Below are positions 10,247 through 20,682 of a DNA stretch of 64,000 nucleotides, piece after piece. The translations under genes were made by a program, and so were the position numbers. The stretch covers positions 69,763,501 to 69,827,500 of the forward strand of contig JAUMIR010000001.1 of assembly GCA_030847615.1 (NCBI GenBank). Reading direction: 5' to 3'. Each line of letters begins with the position of its first letter. Positions within the stretch are counted from its first letter, which is position 1. Source of the DNA: Gambelia wislizenii (Eukaryota; Chordata; Lepidosauria; Squamata; Crotaphytidae). The notes beneath the pieces were generated by a model. It saw only the letters and a list, made by a program, of their open reading frames with translations. It did not search any database and had not been told where the DNA came from.

Positions 10247-10428
10247 AAGTGGAATGCATTGCCTTGGAGTGTGGTGGAGTCTCCTTTGGAGGTTTTTAAG
10301 CAGAGACTGGAAGGCCATCTGTCGGAAATGCTTTGATTGTGTATTCCTGCATGGCAGGGGGTTGGACTGGATGGCCTTTGTGGTCTCTTCCAACTCTATG
10401 ATTCTATGAAATAAATAAATAATAAATA

Positions 10429-10738
10429 ATGGGGAAGAACATAGAAGCTAGGAATAGCTGCAGTAGTTTGCTTTTACCTGAGCCTACTGGGAAGAGGAAC
10501 ATCCCCACCTGCATTAAGTTATTTGAGTGCAAACTACATTTGCACTTTTGCACTTGAACTAAGTTTATAGCAACTGAAACAAGCTGAGGACAAAGAGGAA
10601 AAATGGAAGGAGGAGAGAGACACTGTGACATAAGTAGCTCAAAACATGGAATGGCAGAGGATTGATCAAGACTGTCCTGCCAAATTTGGACAGTTGGGAA
10701 GGTCTGGCATTGACCACAATATTGTTCTAGATTACCTA
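10429..10738 (+). repeat. R1 repeat, right part (resumes after CR1 insertion)
   Basis: GAAGAACATAGAAGCTAGG through GGACAGTTGGGAAGG matches the right two thirds of R1 at 45430-45736, including GCAGAGGATTGATCAAGACT. Confidence 0.7.
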
Positions 10739-11597
10739 ACTGGCAAAAGTAAATATGGTGCTAGAAATATCAATCCATAGAAGGAAAAGAACCGATATGA
10801 TCCAGTGGGTGCAGCAGGGGGGTTGGACTGAAGAGGGCCCTGAAACCCAAGCTTTGCTTGCCACTCCATTCACTGGGTAGCCCCAGCCAAGCAGACACTA
10901 GTTCAGCTTCCCCATAGTACTTTGTCTGTATGAGATTAGCTGTAGCAAAATCAACACACTTTTGACATTGAAGGCACTTCCTTGTAGGAAAAAGGCATAG
11001 ACGTCACAGAATGTCAAAGATGGCAATTGCCACCTTTCTCCTTTGCTGTGTGCCCACATGGTGCAGATAGGCCTGGGAGCTGCAGCAATTCCCAGTTGGC
11101 ATATGTTTATTTGGGTACGTCTCTTTCCTATAGCAAACCATCCTCAAGCCACCTCATGAGGGAAATGAACATTCCAAATTGTTGCAAGATGTCAAAATAA
11201 GTAACTAACATAATTGCAAGACTTGACAACAACATTTAAATAGCCATGCCAAGCTACAAACAGGCTAGTCAAAACAGCTCTTATGAATATAGATACACAA
11301 AGATTAAATAGTCCATGAATAATTCATACTAAAAGGGCTGAACAATGGAAATGTAAGTCAAACAGCAACCAAAAATAGCAATCTTATCAAAAAGTAAATA
11401 ATGACCCCAGCAACAGTCCCTTACACAAGGCCTCATCCTGACCTAGATGCCTTCCATGGCAATAGGAACAGCCTTTGTAGCTGGCCTGGTCAGGTCCCTA
11501 GTTCCAGAGGGAAAGGAGCCTGTAGTGGCCAGTGCTGCAGTAATGCCAAGACTTCCTGAGTCAAAGGACCAAGGACCTTTCCCACTAGACAATTATA
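10739..11597. other. No gene recognised
   Basis: No repeat of this window and no convincing coding frame. The 68-codon frame from 11447 has no family hallmarks. Confidence 0.4.
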
Positions 11598-11957
11598 CAC
11601 TCTCCAATGTTTCACAGATGAAAACAGAGACACGGTTGGCCAAACAACTTTAGAATGTGGTCAAGATGGCAAAAATTATTAATGAGGAAGAACAGATAAA
11701 CTAGCAGAGGCTGCAGCAGTTTGCTTTTGCCTGAGTCTACTGGGAAGGGCAAGATTTCGTCCCTTCTTCTCCTCACTCCCCACTGAATAAAAACTTCTTT
11801 TGTACTTTGAACTCAGCTTGAAGCAACTGAAGTAAGCTGAAGAGAAAGGGAGGAAGTGGAAGGAGGAAAGAGAACCTGGAACTTTTTAGAAGCATTTGAA
11901 ATAGTGGGAGGACAGAGAATTAATTGGGGCTGTCCTTGCCAATCAGAACAGTTGGAA
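11598..11957 (+). repeat. R1 repeat, near complete
   Basis: It starts CACTCTCCAATGTTTCAC after a TA and ends GGACAGTTGGAAGC. It is collinear with 45291-45736. Its end abuts a family A MITE directly. Confidence 0.7.
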
Positions 11958-11961
11958 GCTA

Positions 11962-12150
11962 TGCAATTATAGTGCTATATTCCACTTTAACTGCCATGGC
12001 AACATCCAATGGAATCCTGGGATTTGCAGTATAGGAAAATTTAGAATTCTCAACCAGAGAGCTCTAGGGCTTCACCAAACCACTGATTCCAGGATTTCAC
12101 AGAATACTGCCATTACAGTTAAAGTGGAGTCATAGTACTATAATTAAGTA
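11962..12150. mobile_element. Family A MITE
   Basis: ATTATAGTGCTATATTCCAC is repeated inverted at the right (GTGGAGTCATAGTACTATAA). The core has AATCCTGGGATTTGCAGT and CCAGGATTTCACAGAATACT facing each other. No coding capacity. Confidence 0.75.
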
Positions 12151-12549
12151 GTGTAAATTTATTAGCAGAAACAACTGTGTCCTCTGCCACCTCCCTCAGG
12201 CTGCCTGGTTCCACCTGAGCTTTTCTGAAATCCTCACAGCAACTCAAAGGAGAAATGGGAGGGGAAATAGATTTTCCCAGCCTCATTGTAATGTTGTGAC
12301 CTGCCATGGGGTGGCTTGATCTTGAATGGGTAATTAAACCCCCCTCACTTTACAAAAGGCCTGCTCCTGGTGGAGCTGGAAACACCTGGAACAGCTGCAT
12401 GGATATGGGTCACACACACCCCACCGGCTGCCTTTTTAGACTTTTAGACTTTTAGACAATGGGAACTATCCTGATAATACCTGGGTTTGATAGTTCTGCA
12501 TAACACCACTGTGCAGGCCTCACATGTAGTTTTTTTCTAATCAACTTAC
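12151..12549. other. No gene recognised
   Basis: Nothing coding. A small tandem of TTTTAGAC units lies at about 12434-12460. Confidence 0.4.
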
Positions 12550-12955
12550 TGTCATGTACTTGCATTCCCAGATGCAATGACCAACAGTTTCAGAGTGATC
12601 AGAAAACTTTATTGGCACAGAAATCCAAGAAGCTTATCATACAAGATTGTTGCTGAGAATTGCAACTTAAAGCATATTACAGTCTATACAATCTGGCGGG
12701 CTCTAATACCATTGGCTAACCATCATCCCCTGACATGACATTCTCTTACACCAGCCAGCCTCTTTTTCCCAGGCTGACTATGCAGCTGCATTCTTATCTT
12801 TTCTCAAGCCAATTGAAAACCATTACCACCTTCCTCCACAGTTGGCAAACAACACTTGTTAACAAGTACCAAAAGCAAAACACAATGAGTATCAAGGTTA
12901 TAGAAAAATAACTGGCAATGGCAGGATTAGGCACTGTCAGGGACTGATCCTGACA
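12550..12955 (-). mobile_element. Solo LTR, 406 bp
   Basis: On the minus strand it begins TGTCAGGATCAGTCC and ends AAGTACATGACA, giving TGT...ACA termini. CCAATAAAGTTTTCTGATC near the 3' side supplies a polyadenylation signal. The 5-bp flanks are CTTAC (left) and CTTGC (right), a target duplication with one mismatch. No internal gag or pol is present, so this is the product of LTR-LTR recombination. Gypsy-like versus endogenous retroviral origin is undecided. Confidence 0.75.
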
Positions 12956-13428
12956 CTTGCACAGCAGACTGAGCCTTTATAACTGGAGCCAGTCAGGGCT
13001 GATGTATAGTAACATGGATGCAGGTGGGATGATCACATTTACCACCTCACATGCAGTCTGTATGTCCTTTGGAAGTGCTTTCCATGCAGCAAAATCATAA
13101 TATTTGAGGCACTGCTGTTTAGGACAACATGAGCCACTGTATTCAAGAACTTAATTAAGATGAATTAAGCAGATGCATTTGTCTGTACTACATTTTTAAT
13201 ATAAGTTTAAGTGTAATCAAACGTGTATTTATTAGCTATAGAAATGCCCTGGAAGTTTTTGCACTAAACGTTTGTTTTCTTTTTTCTTTCTTTTCTTTTC
13301 TTTTTTTTGGGGGGGGGGGAGGGGGACAATTAGTTCCTTTTGCGTTTTGGTCGACTGGTTTGTCCATTCACTAGATGTAACAGCATACAACAGATAGTGG
13401 AACTGTGTGTCCCTCCAGGGGGTCCTTT
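12956..13428. other. No gene; pyrimidine and G runs
   Basis: Nothing coding. 13272-13325 is a T/C tract followed by a G-run, a low-complexity block. Confidence 0.4.
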
Positions 13429-13642
13429 CACACTACGCAATTATAGCACTATGATTCCACTTTAACTACTGTGGCAGCAGCCAATGGAATCCTGGGATTT
13501 GTAGTTGGTGAAGTTCTAGAGCTCTTTGGCTGAGAATTTTAAATACCCCTCCTAAACTTCAATTCCTAGGATTCCATAGGATGTTGTTCTGTCAGTTCAA
13601 GTAGAATCATAGTGCTATGACAGTGTAGTATGAAAAGGCCCC
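13429..13642. mobile_element. Family A MITE with GGGGCCTTTCACAC-type ends
   Basis: Left end GGGGTCCTTTCACACTACGC; right end GTAGTATGAAAAGGCCCC. The arms also pair through ATTATAGCACTATGATTCC and GAATCATAGTGCTATGAC. About 214 bp, no coding. Confidence 0.8.
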
Positions 13643-13649
13643 AGGTGTG

Positions 13650-13745
13650 GTTGGACTTCACCTCCTAGCATTCTTCTTCATCAGTTGTGCTGACTGGGAC
13701 TGATGAGAGTTGCAGTCCAGCAATATGGGGAGGGCTGGCCAATTG
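13650..13745. repeat. Short hAT-like foldback
   Basis: GGTTGGACTTCACCTCCTAG pairs with CTGATGAGAGTTGCAGTCC. This is the common lizard 'TTGGACTACAACTCCC' type of MITE, end eroded. Confidence 0.45.
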
Positions 13746-14217
13746 CTATCCAAGCGTATAGAATGGACAGACAGACCCTGGAGTACAGATGAATGAAGTG
13801 TTGATCATATGGCTGCAATAGGGAGTAGATGAAGGGAAACAGCTGGTTTGGGGCTTCTTGCAGGACTCTACTCCATTACCGTTCTCTCAGTTGGGTGGTC
13901 GGCTGCTGTGGCAAACAGCTGTTTCAAGTTAGAGACCAGTCAATTGTTGCCATTCTTAATTGAGCAGAACCCAGCTGGGACACAGGCACCAATTAAAATA
14001 AGGTACCACGTTGGATTCCACCCCCACCCCCCACAAAAAAAACCCTATTTAAATCAATCATTTCCCTGACACCTAATGCCATTTTGGCTTTCAAACTCTT
14101 GAATATCAAACACAGGGTGTCAACCAAACCAAAGACATCAGTGAACATAACATGTACACTCACAATGTTTTTATTTGATTAATCTAATTTTTATCCCTGC
14201 CACGTCCCATTCCTGCA
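13746..14217. other. No gene recognised
   Basis: No coding or known repeat structure seen. A C-run with A-run lies at 14020-14043. Confidence 0.4.
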
Positions 14218-14335
14218 CTTCTTCACAGAGCCTGGAAAAGTTATTTTGTAGGAGGACTATGCTGCCTAGGGATTCTGGAAGTTCCAATGTCCCAAAAGTA
14301 ACTTTTCCAACCTCTCTGCCTTTTTCTTCATAGGT
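14218..14335. repeat. Family C MITE
   Basis: GCCTGGAAAAGTTATTTTGT at the left is inverted at the right as CAAAAGTAACTTTTCC. The centre is a GATTCTGGAAGTTCC arm. Confidence 0.55.
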
Positions 14336-14859
14336 TACATCTTCTCTTTTTAAAAATTCTCCTGATTTCACAAGAGTCTGCACAGATTATTTTTAATACG
14401 TTATGACAGTTACTAGGCTAGCCACTTTCTCTCTCCCCACACACAGTGTTTGAATATTATTGTTGGCTCACACGTGAATGGCTAACATTTAAGCAGACAA
14501 TTCATCAAATTCTAAAATGAGAAAGAATGACCATCAGCCTGCAGAACTAACCTTGTAGAAAGAAGAGCCTCTGAAGAATTGGGCTGGCTGCTGAGTCACA
14601 GGTTGTTGTTTTTTATTATTATTATTATTCAGAAATTATGTGGTCTCCTTCCCTAGAAACAGCAGTTCTTTCTGCCTTCCCAATTTGGCCATGCTGCCTG
14701 GGAGTGATGGGAGTTGTAGTTCAACATATCAGCCAGGCATCTTATTGCTATATGCTGAAATTTGTGGGGAGGGAGAGTGGAAGTAATAAGCCAAATTAGA
14801 TCAGCAGAATTAGTAGGCACACAAAAGTAAAATGGGAAACACTGGAGGCTCCAGTGTCA
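14336..14859. other. No gene; half MITE at 14680-14750
   Basis: 14690-14735 (GATGGGAGTTGTAGTTCAAC) is one arm of a TTGGACTACAACTCCC-type MITE. The rest, including an (ATT)n run at 14615-14630, is unassigned. Confidence 0.4.
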
Positions 14860-14998
14860 ATGGCGCAATAACTCGGCTCTTAACCATGGACCGAATTTTA
14901 AGGGAGTTAATCCAAGATGCTGAACCCTATTCCTAGAGATGGCTCAGCACCTTGGATAGCTCCTTGAATACTCAGACTAAAACCCAGTGCAAATTCAT
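14860..14998. repeat. Family F foldback repeat
   Basis: GGAGTTAATCCAAGATGCTG pairs with CAGCACCTTGGATAGCTCC around an internal loop. A second copy lies at 59352-59465 with the same arms and the same AAAACCCAG trailer. Confidence 0.55.
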
Positions 14999-15476
14999 CA
15001 CACCACTAACATTTTTACAAGTTAGTCTTTTGGAATACAGTTACCATATTGACCATGCTGGCTGGGGGAATTAGAGGAATTGTAGTCTAAACCAGTGGCT
15101 CTTAACCTTTTATTTACCAGGGAACCCCTTTAAAACCCTAACAACAACAATAATAATACCTAGATTATTATTATTACAAAATAACAATGACAATAACAAC
15201 ACAAGTACACCATTCATTAAATCTTCCCTCAGAGGCACTGTAGGGGACAGAAGATTTTTCTCCTGCTTCTTCCTGCAAGTTTGTGTCTGGAGCAGATTGA
15301 ATAGCAGTGCACAGGCCAAGCCAGCCAGCCTTTGCCTTGGCTCCTGTCACGTGGGCTGAGCAGCCTTCAAGCCTTCATGGACTCCCTATGAGGACACTGC
15401 AGCCCCCTGGGGGTCTGCAGACCACCGGTTAAGAACCACTGGTCTAAAGTAATAACTTGGCCAAGCTCTGGACTGA
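14999..15476. repeat. Family C MITE split by a hAT element
   Basis: AAGTTAGTCTTTTGGAATAC at the left and GTAATAACTTGGCCAAGC at the right are the two ends of one foldback. The hAT insert (15093-15441) separates them. Confidence 0.55.
15093..15441. mobile_element. Non-autonomous hAT element, 349 bp
   Basis: Termini CAGTGGCTCTTAACC and GGTTAAGAACCACTG are inverted repeats of the classic hAT/Charlie kind. The 8-bp flanks GTCTAAAC (15085-15092) and GTCTAAAG (15442-15449) agree at 7 of 8 positions. The interior has no transposase. Confidence 0.9.
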
Positions 15477-15807
15477 GGAGATTTTCACACGCCGAAAATA
15501 TCGCCGCCAGAAACCGGGACAGAAATATTTCTGTCCCGGAAGCAGCGCCGCGGTTCGCACGCTCACCTCCCTCTCCCGTTGTTCCATCGTCCTCGCTTTG
15601 GGTTTTTTCCTCTCTCTTCCGGAATATTTTATTAACGGCAAACTCCCGTTAGTAAAATATTCCAGAAGAGGGAGGGAAAAACCCAAAGCGAGGACGACGG
15701 AACAACGGGAGAGGGAGGTGAGCGTGCGAACCGCGGCGCTGCTTCCGGGACAGAAATATTTCTGTCCCGGTTTCTGGCGGCGATATTTTCGGCGTGTGAA
15801 AATCTCC
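15477..15807. mobile_element. 331-bp near-perfect palindromic foldback element (family P)
   Basis: Practically the whole element is one inverted repeat. The left half starts GGAGATTTTCACACGCCG and the right half ends CGGCGTGTGAAAATCTCC. The arms meet at a loop of roughly seven bases near 15640 (AACGG-CAAACTC-CCGTT). It is GC-rich, with two internal AGAAATATTTCT sub-palindromes, and unlike its AT-rich surroundings. Open frames on both strands mirror each other because of the palindrome and are not genes. The copy at 48887-49218 is the same family. I saw no clear target duplication. Confidence 0.85.
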
Positions 15808-16087
15808 ATAGTGTAAGAAGAATTTATGTTTTGCTGCCATTGTTAGTTTTGTATACATATATGGACCTAGTCATTTTATTTATAGAGAAAGCAAAATCAG
15901 TGATATTATCAGAATTTTTAAGTTCAGCATGGCCATAGACAATCAGTACCATTCCTGTGGTAGGAACTGGCGAATTCTTTCTTTTGTGATCCAGGTATCA
16001 GGTCAAGAAAAGAAACAGCCGATTCAATGGTGTAGTTTCCCCTCAGCTATCCACTCTACTCGTTGGAGTGGATTCACTCTGAGTCTA
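15808..16087. other. No gene recognised
   Basis: Nothing identified; AT-rich unique sequence. Confidence 0.4.
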
Positions 16088-16176
16088 TACCCTCTCTGGC
16101 TTTTCTTCGCAAACGAAGATTCAGGAAGGACTCATCCCGTGCTTTCTGCAAGCGCGCTGATGACTAAAAAGGCCTA
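16088..16176 (-). mobile_element. Very short RTE-clade LINE 3' end
   Basis: About 88 bp: CTCTCTGGC tail, hairpin TCTTCGCAAACGAAGA, then ACTCATCCCGTGCTTTC. CCTATA-like flanks suggest a short target duplication but are not decisive. Confidence 0.85.
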
Positions 16177-16960
16177 TAACAGCAGTGGTAATTTAGAAGC
16201 TCTCTCAAACCAGTCTTTTATAACCTTGGAGTGGGAGAAGGGAGATAGGTTTTATCCTGCTTTTGGAATCACTGGATGGCTATAATATTAATCCCATTAA
16301 CCTGCAAGAATAACCAAGGAAGAATTTATCGCTTGACTTAGAATCACTAACTACTTCCTTGCCCTAGAATCTGACTTTTTAAAAGAACTTGAATTTTATT
16401 TTATTTTAAAATAAATGCCTTTAACAAAGTAATACCTTTAGAAAAACATTTTTTAACAAAGAGTAGTAGAGTAACAGCTATAATTCTTTTTAGAAAGGAA
16501 AGAAGCTCCATTTAAACTAAGTATAAAGTGCTACATTCACATTCTTCAGTGATTCAAAATGGATATGGCAAGACATTATCTCAGCTGTATGATGTGAACA
16601 ATTCTTTAAAATGAAAGATCTCTTATCTTACTTGTTTTTGGAGGTGTGTTGTTTTGTTTTGCAAGTGATGATTTGGAGTTTTGCATTTTCTGACTCAGTA
16701 AATTGGATAAAAAAAGCTGCAGGGTCTAGAAAGTACTTTCCAAGGCTCTACCTACTGGGGGTGTGGGAAGCAAATTGAGGGTATTGTCCCCACAAATAAG
16801 AATTCTGCCTCCTAATGAAATTTTCCTTCATTTCCCAAATTTATAGCATTGCAGACCATGAGACTTTTCTTTGGATGCCTAAATTATGGGGATTATTGGA
16901 CAAGCATCTAAAAACATTTTTGTCCCACTATATTTTAAAGTGTAAGTATCCTGACATAAT
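16177..16960. other. No gene recognised; AT-rich
   Basis: No coding frame with family features. A-rich and T-rich runs at 16380-16450. Confidence 0.4.
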
Positions 16961-16961
16961 A

Positions 16962-17510
16962 ACACTTCTTATCACACATTGCTGTAATTGCAAGAAAGCT
17001 CTGCCCCTGAATTATTGCAACATGAGCGCTAGCATTGTTTACTTCTGTGTTTTCACATGGGTGAGACTTTGGCAATTCTCACAAGAAGACGCAAGCATAC
17101 TTAAAAGTCTAAAAACACCTAAATTAACAAACAAGACAAACACACAATCACTGAAACACACTTAAAAACTTGACAGCAAAATGGGGAGGTTCATGAAAAG
17201 AGTGTCCCATACCTAGTTTTCATGTTCTAACCCAGAAGTGTTCTGTTGGGAACTGCCCATTGACTCTGTAATTACAAGAGCATAATGGGACGCGGTTTCA
17301 CACACAGGCAATACCACCAAAAAAAAACAAAAAAAAACACCATGGGATATCAATGGACAGCTTGACCCATTAATAAAAAAGAATTCCTTGTTCACAGCAG
17401 CAGAACTCTTGGAGAATGCGAGGAGGACGACATCATGCAATAGGAGAGCCCTTTCTCGGTATCCTGTCATCATTATCACGCCATATTTGCCGCATCTGAT
17501 AATATCCTCT
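16962..17510. mobile_element. Non-autonomous DNA transposon, family E1
   Basis: It aligns in order with 29181-29712: AACACACCAAA/AACACCTAAA blocks, TGAAAAGAGTGT / TTAAAACAGTGT, CCAGAAG and GCCCA-TGA-CTGTAAT. The ends are TTATCACAC-like at left and TCTGATAATATCC at right. No coding. Confidence 0.55.
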
Positions 17511-17989
17511 ATCTCTAAATACTTACGTGAAGTGGTAAGGTACCACAATGCAAGAAATTTGGGACTGAAGGAAGATTTCATTGGCGGTGCAGAATTCTTA
17601 TTTGAGGGGACAGTGCCCTCAGGTTGCCAGTGGCTACAACCCTGGTGCATTCAGTTTCAGGGTCTCTTTCATCTGCTTTCTGTACCAAATTAATAACATT
17701 CAAAGGTGGCATTCTTACCTTACCAATGCTTTCCTATACGTACTTTCTGTGTAACTTTCACAAACATGATGGTAGGGGTGGTACCCTCAAAGTGTTCTTG
17801 GCCTCACTTGGTAAAATGCTTGCAGACTTTTTTCAATAAATCAGTACATGAATATCTTGGAAAGGAAAAGACCAATTATTTGTGGAGAAACATTCTCTCC
17901 CCTCCCCTCTTTTTGCGAACTCTTAAATAGTTAATCCAAGCAATTGCCCACAGACAGAAAAATAGTGTTAGAGCATATGGGTGGCCACA
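17511..17989. other. No gene recognised
   Basis: A 101-codon frame crosses the E1 boundary and has no family hallmark, so it is treated as chance. Confidence 0.4.
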
Positions 17990-18125
17990 GCAGCCTGCTC
18001 TGTCATATGCCTTCTAGATGTTTTGAACTACAACCCATCATCTCTCCCCCCCCCCCCGCAGCATGTTGGTAGGGAATGATGAAAGTTATAATCCAGTACA
18101 TTTGGGGGGGTACGAGGCTGGGTAG
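17990..18125. repeat. hAT-like short MITE, degraded
   Basis: CCTTCTAGATGTTTTGAAC, then ACTACAACCCATCATCTC, and the opposing GAATGATGAAAGTTATAATC arm around a C-run. Confidence 0.45.
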
Positions 18126-18681
18126 GGAGGCTGCTCTGGAATTTCTCTGTTCAATTCTTGCAGCAGCTCTGCTCCTCCAGAAATTCAGAAGGGAATTGAG
18201 AATGGAGGGGGGGGGGAGTAATTATAGAAACCAGTCTCCTGTGATTACTATCCAGCACTTCAAAACAATACCTTCACACACTGCTGACCATAACTGTGTT
18301 TCTTGTGTTTCCATTCTGGCCCCTGGGCTCCTACTTTTGGAATGACTCAAGCAGAACAATGCATACAGGGCAGAGACAGAGAGCAAGTCCTGCTACAACA
18401 GAAGGAGAGAGGTAAATTCTCAGTTCAGTCAAAGATCACCAATCCCCAAATCTACTCGAATTCCAAAAGATAAGGATCGTTAATAATTTCCTCCTCTGAG
18501 TGGTTGGCCCTGGCCTCTCCAGCAACCTCTTGTTCCCATGAAGATAGCTGTTTCAAAATGTGAATTAAAAGGAAACATTTGGCAACCTCTGACATATGGG
18601 GAGGGGGAAGTACAGTTAAATCATTCAGGTGCAATCCTGAATTTCTATTTTTAAAAAGAAAGAGAGTGAGAGAAAGAAGAA
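18126..18681. other. No gene recognised
   Basis: Unassigned. G-runs at 18113 and 18208 and an AAAGAAAGAGAGTGAGAG purine tract at 18653-18680. Confidence 0.4.
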
Positions 18682-18860
18682 GGACTTTATCACACCACAC
18701 TGTTATAGTGCTATTATTCCACTTTAACTGCTATGGCTGCCTCCTGTGGAATTCTTGGGTTTTGTTGTTTAGTGATGACTAAGAGTTCTCTGGCTGAGAG
18801 TTCTAAATGCCCCTCCCTGAACCGCAAATCCCAGGAAATCCTCAGGTATCATTCAAGTAA
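18682..18860. mobile_element. Family A MITE, right end missing
   Basis: Starts GGACTTTATCACACCACACT, then TATAGTGCTATTATTCCACT. The right arm stops after AAATCCCAGGAAATCC. Confidence 0.7.
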
Positions 18861-18919
18861 ATTTATCAATCAATAATTCATTATATATGAAGCCCTATAG
18901 TAACAAGCACTGAAAAGTT

Positions 18920-19044
18920 CAGGGAAGGGAGCCATGCAGCCCTCCAGATGTTGTTGACTGCAACTACCAGCAATCCCAGCCAGTAAAGCCAAGGCATGCT
19001 GGGAGTTGTAGTTCCACATTGTCTAAAGAGCTACATGATTCCCT
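18920..19044. repeat. hAT-like short MITE
   Basis: CAGGGAAGGGAGCCATG at left, CTACATGATTCCCT at right. Interior CCCTCCAGATGTTGTTG and GGCATGCTGGGAGTTGTAG. Confidence 0.55.
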
Positions 19045-19477
19045 CGAGCCACCCAGTTTAATCTCTGGCTACTTTTAAGCAATCAAAGCTATTGTCTTCC
19101 AGTCACGGACTGGGAATAATTGTACATCACAATGGGGAAAGCAGAGCCTTGCAGAGAGGCTGTTGCACTGTGACTCTTGTCAGCCTTAGCCAGCATAGCC
19201 AATGGTAAGAAAGAGAGTTGTCATTCAACAGCATCTGGAAGACCCCTCCTTCCCCCTGCCTAACGTGCATGCCAAAGCTCAAGAAGGATGTTTTAAAAAG
19301 AGCTCCTTTGAAGGTAAACTCAAACTCAAACACCACCCCATGGCACAGTTGGTAGAGAAGTCTAACCTCCTTCAAAAATGCTGAAGGAAATGCTCATTCC
19401 TAGTCATTGGGACAACTGATTCACTTTGCTGTGCATTCCTGATAAGAGCGGAAGTGGAAAGCATCCAGTGCCTCCAT
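19045..19477. other. No gene; one MITE arm
   Basis: 19165-19245 carries one arm of the ATCTGGAGGACC/GGGAGTTGTCATTC kind. The rest is unassigned. Confidence 0.4.
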
Positions 19478-19630
19478 GTTGTTGTGGTATGCTTTCAAGT
19501 CTCAGGTTGACCCTAAGGCAAACCTATTGTGGAGTTTTCTTAGCAAGGGTTATTTAGAAGAGATTCAAACTCTAGTCTCTCAGAGATGTAGTCCAACTCG
19601 CAATCCACTGTACTTTGCTGGCTCTACTGA
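19478..19630 (-). mobile_element. Sauria-type SINE
   Basis: TTGTTGTGGTATGCTTTCAA marks the reversed 3' tail, followed by GACCCTAAGGCAAACCTAT. The head at the right has AGTCTCTCAGAGATGTAGTCC, the reversed tRNA-like region. Confidence 0.75.
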
Positions 19631-19720
19631 CTCCATTACACAATGGTTTTGCCACAGCAGCCAGATGAGGCTCCACCACCATTTCATCCCTGTTCAAAAC
19701 AGCCAATGTGCAGCTCTTTT

Positions 19721-19990
19721 ATTTATTTATTTATTTATTTATACCCCACTCTTCAGCCACAAGGCTATCAGAGCGGCTTACAAATTGTTTTAAGCAATAG
19801 CCATTTACACATGTACACTGCATTAAGCAGTTTCCAATGTGTGTTAGCTAATTGCCCCCACAAGCCGGGTACTCATTTTACCAACCTATGAAAGGATGGA
19901 AGGCTGAATGAACCTTGGAGCCCGCTGGAATCGAACTTGCAACGTGGTGACTTGCAGTACTGGCATTTAACCACTGCACCACCAAGGCTC
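19721..19990 (-). mobile_element. tRNA-derived SINE with LINE-type (AAAT)n tail
   Basis: On the minus strand the head is GAGCCTTGGTGGTGCAGTGG, with an A-box-like TGGTGCAGTGG and a B box GTTCGATTCC. The body includes GGTAAAATGAGTACCCGGC. The tail is GCCGCTCTGATAGCC followed by GTGGGGTATAAATAAATAAA. CTCTTTT follows at both sides, compatible with a short target duplication blurred by the head sequence. Confidence 0.8.
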
Positions 19991-20090
19991 TTTTGAACTA
20001 TTGCCTGGCTGACCACCTTCATTTGCCCAGAAGGCTGGGCCACCACCTTCATCCACTTCCAGCTTGAAATAGGATCTCAGCCTATAAAGA

Positions 20091-20182
20091 GAGGAAGGAA
20101 GGAAGGAAGGAAGGAAGGAAGGAAGGAAGGAAGGAAGGTTGGTTTCCAGCTTTTATTAGCAAAGGATTTGAATCAATCTCAA

Positions 20183-20215
<33 letters not shown>
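20091..20215. repeat. Microsatellites (GGAA)n and (CT)n(CA)n
   Basis: GGAA repeats run to 20138. A CT then CA run follows at about 20179-20215. Confidence 0.9.
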
Positions 20216-20682
20216 AACTCACATCATACAGTTCTGGAAATAAAGGTGTATTATTCAGTGTACAATATATTCATTTTGGCAGCTCTTCACTTTTCTGTGC
20301 AAAAGTGATGGACTGACTACTTTGTAACCCTAAACACTCAAGTCAAGTTGTAGCCATACAAAAAGAAAAAGAAAGAGGTGAGGTGGGCTCTGGTATCTCT
20401 ATTAGTCTGACAGGACGGCAGACAAAGTTGTCAAGAAGAAAGGAATTAGAAACTTTTCAAGTACTCAACAAGTATGTAAGAAAACCAAACCTCTTTTAGC
20501 ATAACAGCGCATGGCTCCTTTGGTCTGTGTAAACTGATAAAAGTAAATGCATGTGCCATCTGGCACTGTCTCCAGCTAGGAATGGAGCTTGTTTGCAGAT
20601 CCAGAGCCTCTAGATTTTTTAGCTATGTTTGTAGGACCACTGGCTGGGATATGCACTAATGGCTTGCAAGTGTCCTCTGTTG
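20216..20682. other. No gene recognised
   Basis: Nothing identified. Confidence 0.4.

Larger units (their letters stand above)
8990..10428 (+). mobile_element. CR1 LINE with large internal deletion
   Basis: The 3' end has GGGGGTTGGACTGGATGGCC and the CR1 hallmark TCTATGATTCTATGA followed by AAATAAATAA. An ORF1-like head (9236-9415) runs directly into the RT domain. CR1 copies have no poly(A) and use the ATTCTATGA-type repeat as the RT recognition end. The copy sits inside R1, with TAATG at both junctions (about 8735 and 10425) as a weak target duplication. Confidence 0.85.

Noticed and set aside
15444..15816. Two mirror-image frames of about 120 codons on opposite strands
   Set aside because: They are the same palindrome read twice; codons follow from the inverted repeat, not from a gene.
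17213..17650. 145-codon minus-strand frame
   Set aside because: Overlaps the non-autonomous element E1 and has no family features.
19721..19990. Possible tRNA gene on the minus strand
   Set aside because: A and B boxes are present but no cloverleaf is completed, and the body and tail are those of a SINE.
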